A stretch of DNA of 64,000 nt from a virus: IMG/VR virus record IMGVR_UViG_3300027793_000052, positions 248,001 through 312,000 of that record; one strand, given 5' to 3'. The notes beneath the pieces are model-generated. The model did no database searches. It had not been told where the DNA came from and saw nothing but the letters and a program-made list of their open reading frames with translations. The position numbers and the translations under genes are program-made. This document shows positions 39,214-47,464 of the stretch, in pieces; positions within the stretch are counted from its first letter, which is position 1; the number at the start of each line of letters is the position of its first letter.

Positions 39214-39440
39214 TGTCATTTATTGGTGGTGATACTGATAGTTTAAAGTTTGTTTTGACAAATAAGGGTAAACAAATATTGATTGAAAAGGGATGGGAGA
39301 ATTTAAACATTTACTATACTTTTTTTGATGATGATGTTAACTATACAATTAACTCATACCCTAATTTGATTTCAGATATAAATGGTGTTGAAAATAAAGT
39401 GTTAGATGATAATACAAAATATAGATATAACTTAAAATAA
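39213..39440 (+). CDS. Small fibre-module protein, 75 aa
   Basis: Consists almost entirely of the shared module: VLTNKGKQILIEKGWENLNIYYTFFDDDVNYT. TAATG overlaps join it to both neighbours. It may be a free-standing adaptor built from the same fold as the N-termini of the flanking fibre proteins. Confidence 0.65.
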   Translation: MSFIGGDTDSLKFVLTNKGKQILIEKGWENLNIYYTFFDDDVNYTINSYPNLISDINGVENKVLDDNTKYRYNLK

Positions 39441-40567
39441 TGGCTGCTGAATTACAATTTAGTTTAACAGAATTAGGGTATAAAACATTAATCAATAAGG
39501 GATTGGTTGATACGTTAACCCATTATAGTTTGGGTGACTTTGACCACAATTATACTATTAAAAATGCTACTAATAATATATTAGCAAAAATAACTGGTTA
39601 CCACAATGAAACTACTAAAACTGAATGTGGTAAATCTAAATATGAAGGAATGTTCCCTACAGAGCCAACTACCGAAGAAATATTAAATACAAGAAGTAGA
39701 GTACAAACAATTTTTAATAGAGTAGACTGTGATTACGAATTCAATGAACCTTCAATACAATTAAAAATTAATTTAAATACATGGTTAAACGATTTATCAA
39801 ACATATCTACTTATAGTTATGATATGACTGAACATCTAACTTTAGACTTATGGAGTTACATTTCAATTTTAAATCAAAGAATAGATTTAACAACTAACGA
39901 TTATAAAACTTATGATACCATAACTGATTGTGGTTTTATTTACACACCAATGACCACTGAGGACCTTAAACTTTTTAATATACTTAGTCCTAAATACATG
40001 AAATCAGCTGAGAACGGACAAAAATATTTATATAACCAAACAGGTTTAAGATACAATTCCCCTCTATTATTAACTTTTTCAACCAACTCCGTTAATGGTA
40101 ACACAGTACACGGTACAAGAGGTTTATTAAGTTTAGTACCTAATGAGTGGGGTTACTATTGTGATGGACAATTTTTAACAATTGAAACTGTTGAAAATAC
40201 TGATTCTAATAATTTCCCTTGGGAAAGTATATATCCGGCTGTTAAAATCGGTAATGGTATTTATGTGTTAAAAAGTAATGATAGTTTTTTAACTAAAAAT
40301 AGGTTAATTGGTTATCTATATAATATGGTGGGTGTTACTGATAATACAACGACCGCATTACAGGGTTTAATAGATTATGCAAAACTTTTCTTTAAAACTT
40401 ATGGGTCACAAATGCCAGACGGTAGCTACCAAACAAAAATAAATTTTAATGTTTATGTTAAATCTGATAAAACAGACAACATAAATGAAGTTGTTGGTAA
40501 CATATTTGGTATTACTTTATCTTATAACCCCTCCGACACCACATCACAAATAATTCAATTGATATAA
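39440..40567 (+). CDS. Fibre/spike protein with shared N-terminal module, 375 aa
   Basis: Begins FSLTELGYKTLINKGLVDTL, then YSLGDFDHNY, the same module as the two preceding genes. The rest is beta-rich with a hydrophobic LLSLVPNEWGYYCDGQFL segment and no recognised enzyme motif. Its place in the fibre block supports a receptor-binding or attachment role. Confidence 0.62.
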   Translation: MAAELQFSLTELGYKTLINKGLVDTLTHYSLGDFDHNYTIKNATNNILAKITGYHNETTKTECGKSKYEGMFPTEPTTEEILNTRSRVQTIFNRVDCDYEFNEPSIQLKINLNTWLNDLSNISTYSYDMTEHLTLDLWSYISILNQRIDLTTNDYKTYDTITDCGFIYTPMTTEDLKLFNILSPKYMKSAENGQKYLYNQTGLRYNSPLLLTFSTNSVNGNTVHGTRGLLSLVPNEWGYYCDGQFLTIETVENTDSNNFPWESIYPAVKIGNGIYVLKSNDSFLTKNRLIGYLYNMVGVTDNTTTALQGLIDYAKLFFKTYGSQMPDGSYQTKINFNVYVKSDKTDNINEVVGNIFGITLSYNPSDTTSQIIQLI

Positions 40568-40569
40568 TT

Positions 40570-40794
40570 ATGGCAATAATATTACCTACATACTCTCAAG
40601 ATTATCTACCTTATCGTTATGCTGATAGAATAGAAAATAACGGATTATCAGAATATAATTTTTTCTATTCACCTGTTAGTAAAGTTTTTTGGTTTAAAAA
40701 CCCAAAAGGTACTTTAACACAAGTAACAATAGATTTACCAACAATAGATAATTTAATAGAGGTAAATAATAACGGTCAAAGAACAACTAATTAA
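40570..40794 (+). CDS. Hypothetical small structural-region protein, 74 aa
   Basis: A short Tyr/Asn-rich protein (MAIILPTYSQDYLPYRYAD) starting 2 bases after the previous stop and ending 8 bases before the next gene. It has no membrane segment or recognised fold. It could be a chaperone or a small fibre component; only the context speaks for it. Confidence 0.6.
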   Translation: MAIILPTYSQDYLPYRYADRIENNGLSEYNFFYSPVSKVFWFKNPKGTLTQVTIDLPTIDNLIEVNNNGQRTTN

Positions 40795-40802
40795 AAAAAA
40801 TC

Positions 40803-41966
40803 ATGAGTTTGTTACCAGTAGAAAATGTATACACTAAAACTGAAACTGTAAAATCAGATTTATATAACATCTTAGGTGATGGTTTTACTTTTTATAAGGT
40901 TTTACCATTCACAGACACCAATTTTGGTAATTATTCTATAAGTCATATATGGGGTAATTTAGGTTATTATAATGAAATAAGTTATAATACAACAAATAAA
41001 TCAATAACATCTGGTGGTTTATTAGATACCATGTTAGCCGATTTACCGAAATCTTTTTATTCTAAAGGTATGATTATCGGTATTGTCAATAACGATGATT
41101 ATAGAGTAGAATTAAATGGTTATAATATTGGTCTTAGAATTCCTTTGAACTCAAGTTACTCTGGTATGACATCAGGTTTAACAGCCACCACTTTATATTC
41201 ATCTTTTGTTTACGAACCTGGTATCTTAGATATTAGTGTTACAAATTTGTGTGATGGAACTAAGGCTGACAGTCAAACACAGGAATCAAATTATATATGG
41301 ACATCAAACGTGGGTATAGGAGCCAAGTATAACTCAACGTCTGAAATGTATAAATCAGGTGTTGTTTATTTATTTAGTGATGACATCTATTATACATTTA
41401 CAGGTGGTACTGGTTCTAGTATTAGTTGGGGTTATCAGTTTGGTGTAGACAACAAATACTCTAAAGGAGCAAGATTAGCCAACCCTAGTAAATCACAAAC
41501 TTTATTCAAAAATACATATGACAGAGCCGTCGGTATGTTACATTTACAATCAGGTATTTTTTATTTGTGGGATGAAAATATTGTAGACGGTTTTAATTGG
41601 ACCAACTTTACAGGAAACCAACTAACTGGGGCTACAACTACTAGTGGTAATACATACGCTGTTGTTGGTGATATAGACACATCCGTTTCACTTAAAGTAG
41701 ACATTATATCCAAACCTAGTGATTGGAATAGTACAACAAATCCCTCGGCTATCGGTGAAGATTGTGGTACAGTATTTACTTCTATATGTTTATACGATAA
41801 TAATGGTAATCTATTAGGGGTTGCTAAAGCCAATGAGGCTATACAATTAAGTGACACAACTTATACACCACTTACTCTAGAATTACCAATTTCTGGGGCC
41901 ATCAATGATGATGTGAACGCCATTTGGAGTTCGGGTTTAATTGCGGGTTATGAGTTAGGGGTTTAA
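40803..41966 (+). CDS. Fibre-like protein sharing C-terminal module, 387 aa
   Basis: The C-terminal 75 residues (TSICLYDNNGNLLGVAKANEAIQLSD, then TLELPI) match the C-terminus of the 682-residue fibre protein in pattern. The middle contains Gly/Ser/Thr-rich beta sequence typical of distal fibres. It is the last structural gene of the block and is followed by recombination genes after a 25-base AT-rich gap. Confidence 0.62.
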   Translation: MSLLPVENVYTKTETVKSDLYNILGDGFTFYKVLPFTDTNFGNYSISHIWGNLGYYNEISYNTTNKSITSGGLLDTMLADLPKSFYSKGMIIGIVNNDDYRVELNGYNIGLRIPLNSSYSGMTSGLTATTLYSSFVYEPGILDISVTNLCDGTKADSQTQESNYIWTSNVGIGAKYNSTSEMYKSGVVYLFSDDIYYTFTGGTGSSISWGYQFGVDNKYSKGARLANPSKSQTLFKNTYDRAVGMLHLQSGIFYLWDENIVDGFNWTNFTGNQLTGATTTSGNTYAVVGDIDTSVSLKVDIISKPSDWNSTTNPSAIGEDCGTVFTSICLYDNNGNLLGVAKANEAIQLSDTTYTPLTLELPISGAINDDVNAIWSSGLIAGYELGV

Positions 41967-41991
41967 TAATAATATTAATTAATTGTTTTAT

Positions 41992-42642
41992 ATGGAAATT
42001 AAAAAACGTATTCTTGGGCTTGATGTGAGCACCAAAACAATCGGGATGGCATTATTCGAAGAAGATGGTAAGTTATTAGAATTAACACACATCACACCGA
42101 AAATAAAACCACAACCAGAAAATAAAATAGAAGAGTTATTTAGAAAGGTTGATGCTTTTGAAAAACTTTTAACCAGATATATGGATTTAGAAATAGATAA
42201 GGTTATCATTGAAGAACCGTTATTGAATAGTAATAATGTTAACACAGTAGGTACTTTGTTACGTTTTAATGGTATGATTTCTAAAGTTGTTGATGATGTA
42301 TTAGGTGTTGTACCTGAATTTATTTCTTCATATGATTCCAGGTCTCACGCTTTTCCAGAATTAATGTCCATAAGAACACAAGATAAAAAAGGTATACTTT
42401 ATAAAGAAAAAGATTTAAAATCTAAAAAACCTGTATTGTTTGGTGCATATCCATGGGATGTAGACAAAAAACAAATTATATGGGAAAAAGTTGCCGATAG
42501 AGAACCACAAATTGTTTGGGAATATGATAAAAATATGAAGTTGAAAAAAGAAAACTTTGATATGACTGATGCATATGCTTGTGTTTTAGGGTATATGCAT
42601 AAAAACAATTTTTGGAAACCCAAAGTTATTTTACAAACTTAA
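41992..42642 (+). CDS. RuvC-like Holliday junction resolvase
   Basis: An RNase H-fold endonuclease that would resolve branched DNA before packaging. RILGLDVSTKTIG gives the first acidic residue (D11), VIIEEPL the Glu pair near 70, and DMTDAYACVLGY the C-terminal Asp. The length of 216 residues is a little longer than bacterial RuvC. I start it at the ATG at 41992; the TTG at 41983 adds only three residues. It lies directly before the primase gene, at the boundary between structural and DNA-metabolism blocks. Confidence 0.75.
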   Translation: MEIKKRILGLDVSTKTIGMALFEEDGKLLELTHITPKIKPQPENKIEELFRKVDAFEKLLTRYMDLEIDKVIIEEPLLNSNNVNTVGTLLRFNGMISKVVDDVLGVVPEFISSYDSRSHAFPELMSIRTQDKKGILYKEKDLKSKKPVLFGAYPWDVDKKQIIWEKVADREPQIVWEYDKNMKLKKENFDMTDAYACVLGYMHKNNFWKPKVILQT

Positions 42643-42664
42643 AATTAATAGTTATATTTGTCAT

Positions 42665-43642
42665 ATGGGACAAATAGAATCCTCTTTACTATTAGACGTA
42701 ATTCAAGAAATTTTAGGTAACCCTAGAAAGGAAAACCGAACTAAAGGACAATTTTCATTTGATTGTCCGGTTTGTTCTGCCGAAAAAGATATGCCACAAG
42801 GTGATGGTAAAGGTAACTTTGAAGTTAATGTCAATAAAGGTGTTTACCACTGTTGGTCCTGTGGCGGGACTCATAAAACACATGGTTCCATAGGTAAATT
42901 AATAACCAAGTTTGGTCGTAAAGAACACAAGAAAAAACTAAAACAATTAGGTATCCAATTAGATGACGTTAAGTCACCAAAAAAGAAAGAAATACAAGAG
43001 GTAAGAGAAATACATTTACCTGAAGAATATACGCCCTTTGAAGGTACAAATTCTAACACTTTACCTTATAAAGAGGCTTGGAATTATTTGACCAAGAATA
43101 GAAATTTACCACCAGATATAATCTATAAATATAAAATGGGTTATACCACTGAAGGTGATTATGCCTTTAGAATTATTGTCCCTTCTTATGATAAAGACGG
43201 CAAGTTAAATTATTTCACAGGACGCACATGGTTATCCAAAAAGAAACCTAAATATAAAAACCCTGACCTACCTAGGGAAGAGGTTATTTTTAATGAACAA
43301 TTAATAAATTGGGATTCCACGATTTATATTGTGGAAGGACCTTTTGACCATATAGTGGTTTATAACTCCATACCAATGTTAGGTAAAGACCTACATTCAA
43401 AACTGTATGATAGTTTAATGAAAAAGGCCAATAGTTGGGTTGTTGTTCTGTTAGATGATGATGCTTGGGATAGAGCAAAACAAATATACTCACAACTTAA
43501 TGTGGGTAGGTTACATGGTAAAGTTAAAGTTATTAAAATGAAAGATGGTTATGACATATCACAGGTTAATGAAGAATTCGGTAGGGAAGGTGTAATAGAC
43601 GTTTTAAAATCATCCGTTAAATTAAAAGAAAGTATGTTATAA
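42665..43642 (+). CDS. 61: DNA primase, DnaG/T4 gp61-like
   Basis: Makes RNA primers for the gp41-like helicase. A four-Cys zinc ribbon (C34, C37, C63, C66) is followed by a GSIGKLI helix and then a Toprim core with IYIVEGPFDH and VVVLLDDDAWDRA, which hold the metal-binding acidic residues. The length of 325 residues is near that of gp61 (about 340). A TATATTTG box ends 4 bases before the ATG, and no good -33 element was found. The helicase partner is 28 kb away. Confidence 0.85.
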   Translation: MGQIESSLLLDVIQEILGNPRKENRTKGQFSFDCPVCSAEKDMPQGDGKGNFEVNVNKGVYHCWSCGGTHKTHGSIGKLITKFGRKEHKKKLKQLGIQLDDVKSPKKKEIQEVREIHLPEEYTPFEGTNSNTLPYKEAWNYLTKNRNLPPDIIYKYKMGYTTEGDYAFRIIVPSYDKDGKLNYFTGRTWLSKKKPKYKNPDLPREEVIFNEQLINWDSTIYIVEGPFDHIVVYNSIPMLGKDLHSKLYDSLMKKANSWVVVLLDDDAWDRAKQIYSQLNVGRLHGKVKVIKMKDGYDISQVNEEFGREGVIDVLKSSVKLKESML

Positions 43643-43649
43643 TTTTTGA

Positions 43650-43657
43650 TATTTATA
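43650..43657 (+). promoter_or_regulatory. TATTTATA motif (candidate phage promoter)
   Basis: GATATTTATAATT lies 6 bases before the ATG at 43664. Starting translation at the TTG at 43646 would place the motif inside the gene, which is unlikely. Confidence 0.5.
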
Positions 43658-43663
43658 ATTAAG

Positions 43664-43870
43664 ATGGGATTTAATAAAAGATATGTTAATAAAAAAATAA
43701 TTAAAACTGTTTTAAGTGAAGACGGTATTGATGCTTTGATAAATTTTATAAAAAAACCTGACGCTCTAATTATTGAGGATGTTTATTCACAAAAAGTTTG
43801 TGACATTATTTTGGACAACCAAAGTGGTGACGATATTTTAAACAAAATATTAAATATAGATAATGGCTAG
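43664..43870 (+). CDS. Hypothetical protein, 68 aa
   Basis: A basic N-terminus (MGFNKRYVNKKIIK) and acidic C-terminus. It is co-transcribed with the RecB-like nuclease, which starts 8 bases before this gene ends. I prefer the ATG at 43664 to a TTG at 43646 because a TATTTATA motif lies between them. Function unknown. Confidence 0.6.
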   Translation: MGFNKRYVNKKIIKTVLSEDGIDALINFIKKPDALIIEDVYSQKVCDIILDNQSGDDILNKILNIDNG

Positions 43871-44612
43871 AAAAAGAGATAGCGTTGTTTGGTTGGAACC
43901 TAAAGAACATGTTTATATACATAAAGTTACAAATGAAAAATTTAAATCTGTAACAGGTGTTTTATCCATGTTGGAACCTGAATTTAACTCTGAAGAAGTT
44001 GCATTAGCTATTTCTATGCAAGACCCCTCCAAGAAGAAGGAACAATATCAGAATATGTCTCAAGAGGAGATATTAGCCGAATGGAAACGTATTAACGATG
44101 AGGCTAATGAATATGGTACACAAATCCATGAAATAATGGAAAGGTATCTATTGGCTGACAAAATTTATATACCACAAGATGATTATGAAAGGGAATTAAT
44201 AACTAAATTTCAGGAGATAGATCCAATGACAAAAGGTACAATATACCCAGAAACTATTTTATTCTCTGAAAAACACAAATTGGCAGGTACTGCTGATATT
44301 ATAGAGGATTGTGGTGACTACTTTAATGTATGGGATTGGAAAACTAATAAAGCTTTCAGATTTATTTCGGAATATAACCATTGGTTAAATCCACCTGTAT
44401 CACACTTATCAGATTGTCAATATAATGTATACGCTTTACAATTATCAATCTACGCTTACATGTTTCAAATGGAAACTAAAAAGAAAGTGGGTAGATTGGG
44501 TATATTCTATTATGATAAAGAACAAGGATTTAAATTAATACCACTACCTTACATTGGTCTTGAGGCAAAGGCCGTACTAGATTATTGGGTAAATAAGAAC
44601 AACAAAAAATAA
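43863..44612 (+). CDS. PD-(D/E)XK nuclease, RecB/Cas4-like exonuclease family
   Basis: A 249-residue nuclease with the full RecB-type set: H89 in GTQIHEIMERYL, E130, D145 in LAGTADII, and D158-W-K160 in FNVWDWKTNK. The family's YALQLSIYAYMF helix follows. It would degrade or resect DNA in recombination or host-DNA breakdown. No Cys cluster for an iron-sulphur site is seen, so it is not Cas4 in the strict sense. It overlaps the upstream small gene by 8 bases. Confidence 0.8.
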   Translation: MARKRDSVVWLEPKEHVYIHKVTNEKFKSVTGVLSMLEPEFNSEEVALAISMQDPSKKKEQYQNMSQEEILAEWKRINDEANEYGTQIHEIMERYLLADKIYIPQDDYERELITKFQEIDPMTKGTIYPETILFSEKHKLAGTADIIEDCGDYFNVWDWKTNKAFRFISEYNHWLNPPVSHLSDCQYNVYALQLSIYAYMFQMETKKKVGRLGIFYYDKEQGFKLIPLPYIGLEAKAVLDYWVNKNNKK

Positions 44613-44756
44613 ATAATTTGATATATTGATTATTTTTTTATTTCTTTCCTTTTTCCCCCAGTCCACTTATATATTGGTTCTATTTTCATTTATTGATTTT
44701 TTATCAATAATAACTAAAATAAATAAAAAGTACATAAAAATATTTTTATTGTTGTG
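44613..44756. other. Longest gene-free stretch
   Basis: About 170 bases separate the nuclease and thioredoxin genes. The stretch holds a pyrimidine-rich run (TTTCTTTCCTTTTTCCCCC near 44641) and a weak ATTGAT/ATCAAT hairpin near 44694-44710, but no tRNA, good terminator or open frame. Confidence 0.6.
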
Positions 44757-44764
44757 TATTTATA
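44757..44764 (+). promoter_or_regulatory. TATTTATA motif upstream of thioredoxin
   Basis: GTATTTATATC lies 19 bases before the thioredoxin ATG at 44784. Confidence 0.5.
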
Positions 44765-44783
44765 TCATACAAAAACAAAAGTT

Positions 44784-45092
44784 ATGCAAGAATTAAATTC
44801 AATTACCTATCAAGAAAAAATTAATGAAAATAAACTAACATTAGTTAAGTATGCCGCAAATTGGTGTGGGCCATGTCGCATGTTAACACCCATCTTAAAT
44901 AAGGTGGTTGAAAATTATACCGATATTAATGTTGGTGAAGTTAATATTGACACACACCCTGATTTGGCTGTTAAAGATGGCATTAGAGGTGTACCGACAA
45001 TAGTTTTTTATAAAAATGGACAAGTTGTTGATAGAATGGTTGGATTACAACCGGCTCAAGTTTACCAATCTAAAATAGATAGTTTAAAATAA
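44784..45092 (+). CDS. trxA: Thioredoxin
   Basis: A dithiol oxidoreductase with the WCGPC active site (C28, C31), KYAANWCGPCRM strand-helix and the cis-Pro loop GVPTIVFY. At 102 residues it is a single thioredoxin domain. I start it at ATG 44784, because a GTG at 44754 would run through the TATTTATA motif. It could reduce the class II ribonucleotide reductase and keep the Cys-rich tail proteins reduced. The gene ends 6 bases from the convergent reverse-strand gene. Confidence 0.92.
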   Translation: MQELNSITYQEKINENKLTLVKYAANWCGPCRMLTPILNKVVENYTDINVGEVNIDTHPDLAVKDGIRGVPTIVFYKNGQVVDRMVGLQPAQVYQSKIDSLK

Positions 45093-45098
45093 AAAATA

Positions 45099-45656
45099 TT
45101 AATCTCTAACACGAAATTCAATAGAAAGACGGTCAAATCCCATCCAACCTTTAACAATTATCCAACGATATTCAAGGTTTGATTGAGGAATAAAACCGTC
45201 TTTTAGTTGTATACCAATATTAGATTGTGAAATATTATCCAATATTTCTTGACCAACATTCAATCTAACACCATTAATAAATTTATTATAATTGGTGACA
45301 GCCAAATCATAATCCCCATAACCAAATATTTGAATAACTTTATTCACAGCATCATGACTAGCTACCTTAAAAATAGGTTCAGAATATAAAGTCCAATCCT
45401 TTAATTTATCTTTATTATATTTTTTAATTTCAACACCATCACCATTTGGTGTAATTGCGTCATACTTATGAAAGACACTACCTTCTATGGGATAAAACTT
45501 TGTTGGGTCAAAATCAACCGAAGATATTTTTTGAAAATTAGAACGACCACTTCCTGACCACTTAATTCTAGGTGACTTAGAAACACGACGCCAACCTAAG
45601 GTCTCACATATGGAATATTCAAAATCCACACCAGTTTTATTTCTACTTTGTCCCAT
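45099..45656 (-). CDS. PD-(D/E)XK nuclease-like protein, the only reverse-strand gene
   Basis: 185 residues. D66 in HKYDAITP and E76-x-K78 in GVEIKKY give the D-x9-ExK arrangement of PD-(D/E)XK nucleases, and E13 lies in an N-terminal helix as in many restriction-like folds. The central RIKWSGSGRSNFQK stretch is basic and may bind DNA. It is convergent with thioredoxin and divergent from the DruA-like gene. Its opposite orientation suggests separate control or recent acquisition. It may be a restriction-like or resolvase enzyme; the fold call is moderate. Confidence 0.6.
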   Translation of the reverse strand: MGQSRNKTGVDFEYSICETLGWRRVSKSPRIKWSGSGRSNFQKISSVDFDPTKFYPIEGSVFHKYDAITPNGDGVEIKKYNKDKLKDWTLYSEPIFKVASHDAVNKVIQIFGYGDYDLAVTNYNKFINGVRLNVGQEILDNISQSNIGIQLKDGFIPQSNLEYRWIIVKGWMGFDRLSIEFRVRD

Positions 45657-45718
45657 TTACAGATTAAGTATTTTAACGTATTATTGTAAGTATATAATAT
45701 TTTTTTAAAAAAGTAAAA
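45657..45718. promoter_or_regulatory. Divergent intergenic region
   Basis: The 62-base AT-rich gap should hold promoters for both the reverse-strand nuclease gene and the DruA-like cassette. A TATAAT at 45693-45698 faces the cassette, but no good -35 or TTTG element was seen and the phage octamer is absent. Confidence 0.4.
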
Positions 45719-46867
45719 ATGGCTGAAGTATTCGATACAAAATTAACACCTGAAGAAACAGAATATTTAACCAACAGATTGATGGGTTTTTATAGTGAGT
45801 TGGAAACTATTCAGGATTATTTCTTAGAACGTAAGAAAGAGAAGGTGGTTGATATTAACCATGATAAGTTCACAAAACTTATGTTCGATGATTATGGTAT
45901 CGAACCTAAAGATATGAAATTCGAGATTGAAATAATAGATGGTAAATTATTTAATCCAGCAACACAAATAATCACATCACTACCACTTGAATCTCAAATC
46001 GGTAGACAAATAATGATAGGTGTTAAAGAAACAAATACCAATAAGTACGTTGGGTTTATTCGTTTAGCTTCACCTGTTTTATCTATTAAACCACGTAATG
46101 ATTTATTTCAGGGGTTTAAAATCACAGCTAATGAAGTGAACAAATATATGATTAACGGTGCTATCATTGTACCCGTACAACCATTTGGTTATAACTATTT
46201 GGGTGGTAAGTTGTTGGCCTTGATTTGTTGTTCACATGAGGCAAGACAAATGTTAAAAGATAAATACGGTGATAAGATAGATACGGTATTTATGGAAACC
46301 ACATCACTTTATGGTGATATTAAAGGGGTTAGTCAATATGACGGTCTTAAACCTTTTATGAGATATGGTAGTATGACAGAATCCGACTTATTTTTATTCC
46401 CTAATGACGATGTTTTTATGGAAATTAGAAATGTGTTAAGACCATTATACGGTAAACCTGAATGGGGTGGTTCTATGGTTGACCCTGGTCCATCTGGCCC
46501 TAAGATGAGAGAATTTAATAAAATAATCTCTATATTAAAAAACCACTTAAGGGTTCAAAATCCACAGAAATATAAAGAATTTCATGACTTTACTAAGTCA
46601 CATATGAAAGCTAAAACCAAAAAAAGGTATTACTACTGTAATTACGGTTATGATAATATTGGGGCATATATATCTAGTGACGGTAAAGTACCTTTAGTTA
46701 AGAGAGATAATTGGGATAGATACCATTTAACTCACATGATTGATTGGTGGAAGTCAAAAGCACAAAACAGATACGAGACTTTAAAAAATGATGGTAGATT
46801 AAGAAACGATTTGGAGATATACACATTGGATAGGATTGAATCTGGTAATGTTGACATGGTAAGATAA
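45719..46867 (+). CDS. DruA/DUF4338-like protein A
   Basis: 382 residues. The core reads VGFIRLASPVLSIKPRN, then PFGYNYLGGKLLALICCS near 157, then ETTSLYG and SQYDGLKPF, in the order I recall for DUF4338 proteins, the family of DruA in the Druantia defence system, also found in phages. A C-terminal YYYCNYGYDN stretch aligns with YWCDRG in the paralogue at 48099. The biochemical role of this family is unknown to me. It starts the cassette after a divergent gap and is TAATG-coupled to the next gene. Confidence 0.6.
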   Translation: MAEVFDTKLTPEETEYLTNRLMGFYSELETIQDYFLERKKEKVVDINHDKFTKLMFDDYGIEPKDMKFEIEIIDGKLFNPATQIITSLPLESQIGRQIMIGVKETNTNKYVGFIRLASPVLSIKPRNDLFQGFKITANEVNKYMINGAIIVPVQPFGYNYLGGKLLALICCSHEARQMLKDKYGDKIDTVFMETTSLYGDIKGVSQYDGLKPFMRYGSMTESDLFLFPNDDVFMEIRNVLRPLYGKPEWGGSMVDPGPSGPKMREFNKIISILKNHLRVQNPQKYKEFHDFTKSHMKAKTKKRYYYCNYGYDNIGAYISSDGKVPLVKRDNWDRYHLTHMIDWWKSKAQNRYETLKNDGRLRNDLEIYTLDRIESGNVDMVR

Positions 46868-47070
46868 TGTTAGAATTTAAAAATCCAATACCAGTAGTAG
46901 TTGAAGATAACAAAGAAGGTTATGCCATATATGTAACAAATGGCGGTTCATTTGAGAATGATATATGGTGTGTGGTTCATTGTGACGGCGGCATTGTTAG
47001 ACATTACAGAAGTGACCAAATAAAAATACATAATAATTTAACTTTAGATATAAAAAAACATGGACAGTAA
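46867..47070 (+). CDS. Hypothetical protein in DruA-like cassette, 67 aa
   Basis: A compact beta-type protein: EGYAIYVTNGGSFENDIWCVVHCDGG, then VRHYRSDQIKIHNN. The layout looks like a small SH3- or KOW-like barrel found in T4-like phages. TAATG coupling to the DruA-like gene and an 11-base overlap with the coiled-coil gene indicate joint expression. No function known. Confidence 0.65.
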   Translation: MLEFKNPIPVVVEDNKEGYAIYVTNGGSFENDIWCVVHCDGGIVRHYRSDQIKIHNNLTLDIKKHGQ

Positions 47071-47461
47071 AAAAGTATCAAATCTATTAAGGGCTGTAGC
47101 AGACCTTATGGATAACACAACAGAAGTTGTACAAGAAACACAAAAAGATATGGTTAAAACCATAGAAAAGAACACAAATGACTATTTAGAACATTCTTTA
47201 AAACTTATGAGAAAGATTGAAGATAATGACACAATTAGAGCTTATAAGAATAAAATGGGTAAGCAAAATAAAGTTTTGTCTGAAGCCTTACTAGAAATAC
47301 AAAAGTTACGTGAGAATGCTATAGAAGACATGATTAGAGATGCTAAAGGCATATCCAACCCAATAGACTTTTTTAATAAAACTATCACTAATAGTGAAAA
47401 ATTAGGTAGACAGTTTGTTAAAGAAGGTGAAATTTTAAATAAGGCTATTACACAAGAATAA
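47060..47461 (+). CDS. Coiled-coil protein in DruA-like cassette, 133 aa
   Basis: Almost entirely helical and charged, with heptad-like spacing from VSNLLRAVADLM through QETQKDMVKTIEKN to KLRENAIEDMI. No Cys and no membrane segment. It lies between a small beta protein and a P-loop ATPase, so it may act as their scaffold or small subunit. A terminase small subunit-like role is conceivable but unproven. Confidence 0.6.
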   Translation: MDSKKVSNLLRAVADLMDNTTEVVQETQKDMVKTIEKNTNDYLEHSLKLMRKIEDNDTIRAYKNKMGKQNKVLSEALLEIQKLRENAIEDMIRDAKGISNPIDFFNKTITNSEKLGRQFVKEGEILNKAITQE

Positions 47462-47464
47462 TTT

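Noticed and set aside
42653-42660. TATATTTG box before the primase as a Bacteroidota promoter
   Set aside because: It ends 4 bases from the ATG and has no TTTG at the proper upstream distance, so it was not listed as a promoter.
43646-43870. TTG start six codons upstream of the 68-residue gene
   Set aside because: The extra codons are the TATTTATA motif itself; ATG 43664 is preferred.
43863-44612. Cas4 and therefore a CRISPR link
   Set aside because: The RecB-type motifs are present but the Cys residues for the iron-sulphur cluster are missing, and no repeat-spacer array is visible.
44613-44783. tRNA or small RNA gene in the longest gap
   Set aside because: No cloverleaf arms, CCA-type end or strong hairpin was found; only weak AT hairpins.
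44754-45092. GTG start 10 codons upstream of the thioredoxin ATG
   Set aside because: It would translate through the TATTTATA motif and add residues with no thioredoxin match.
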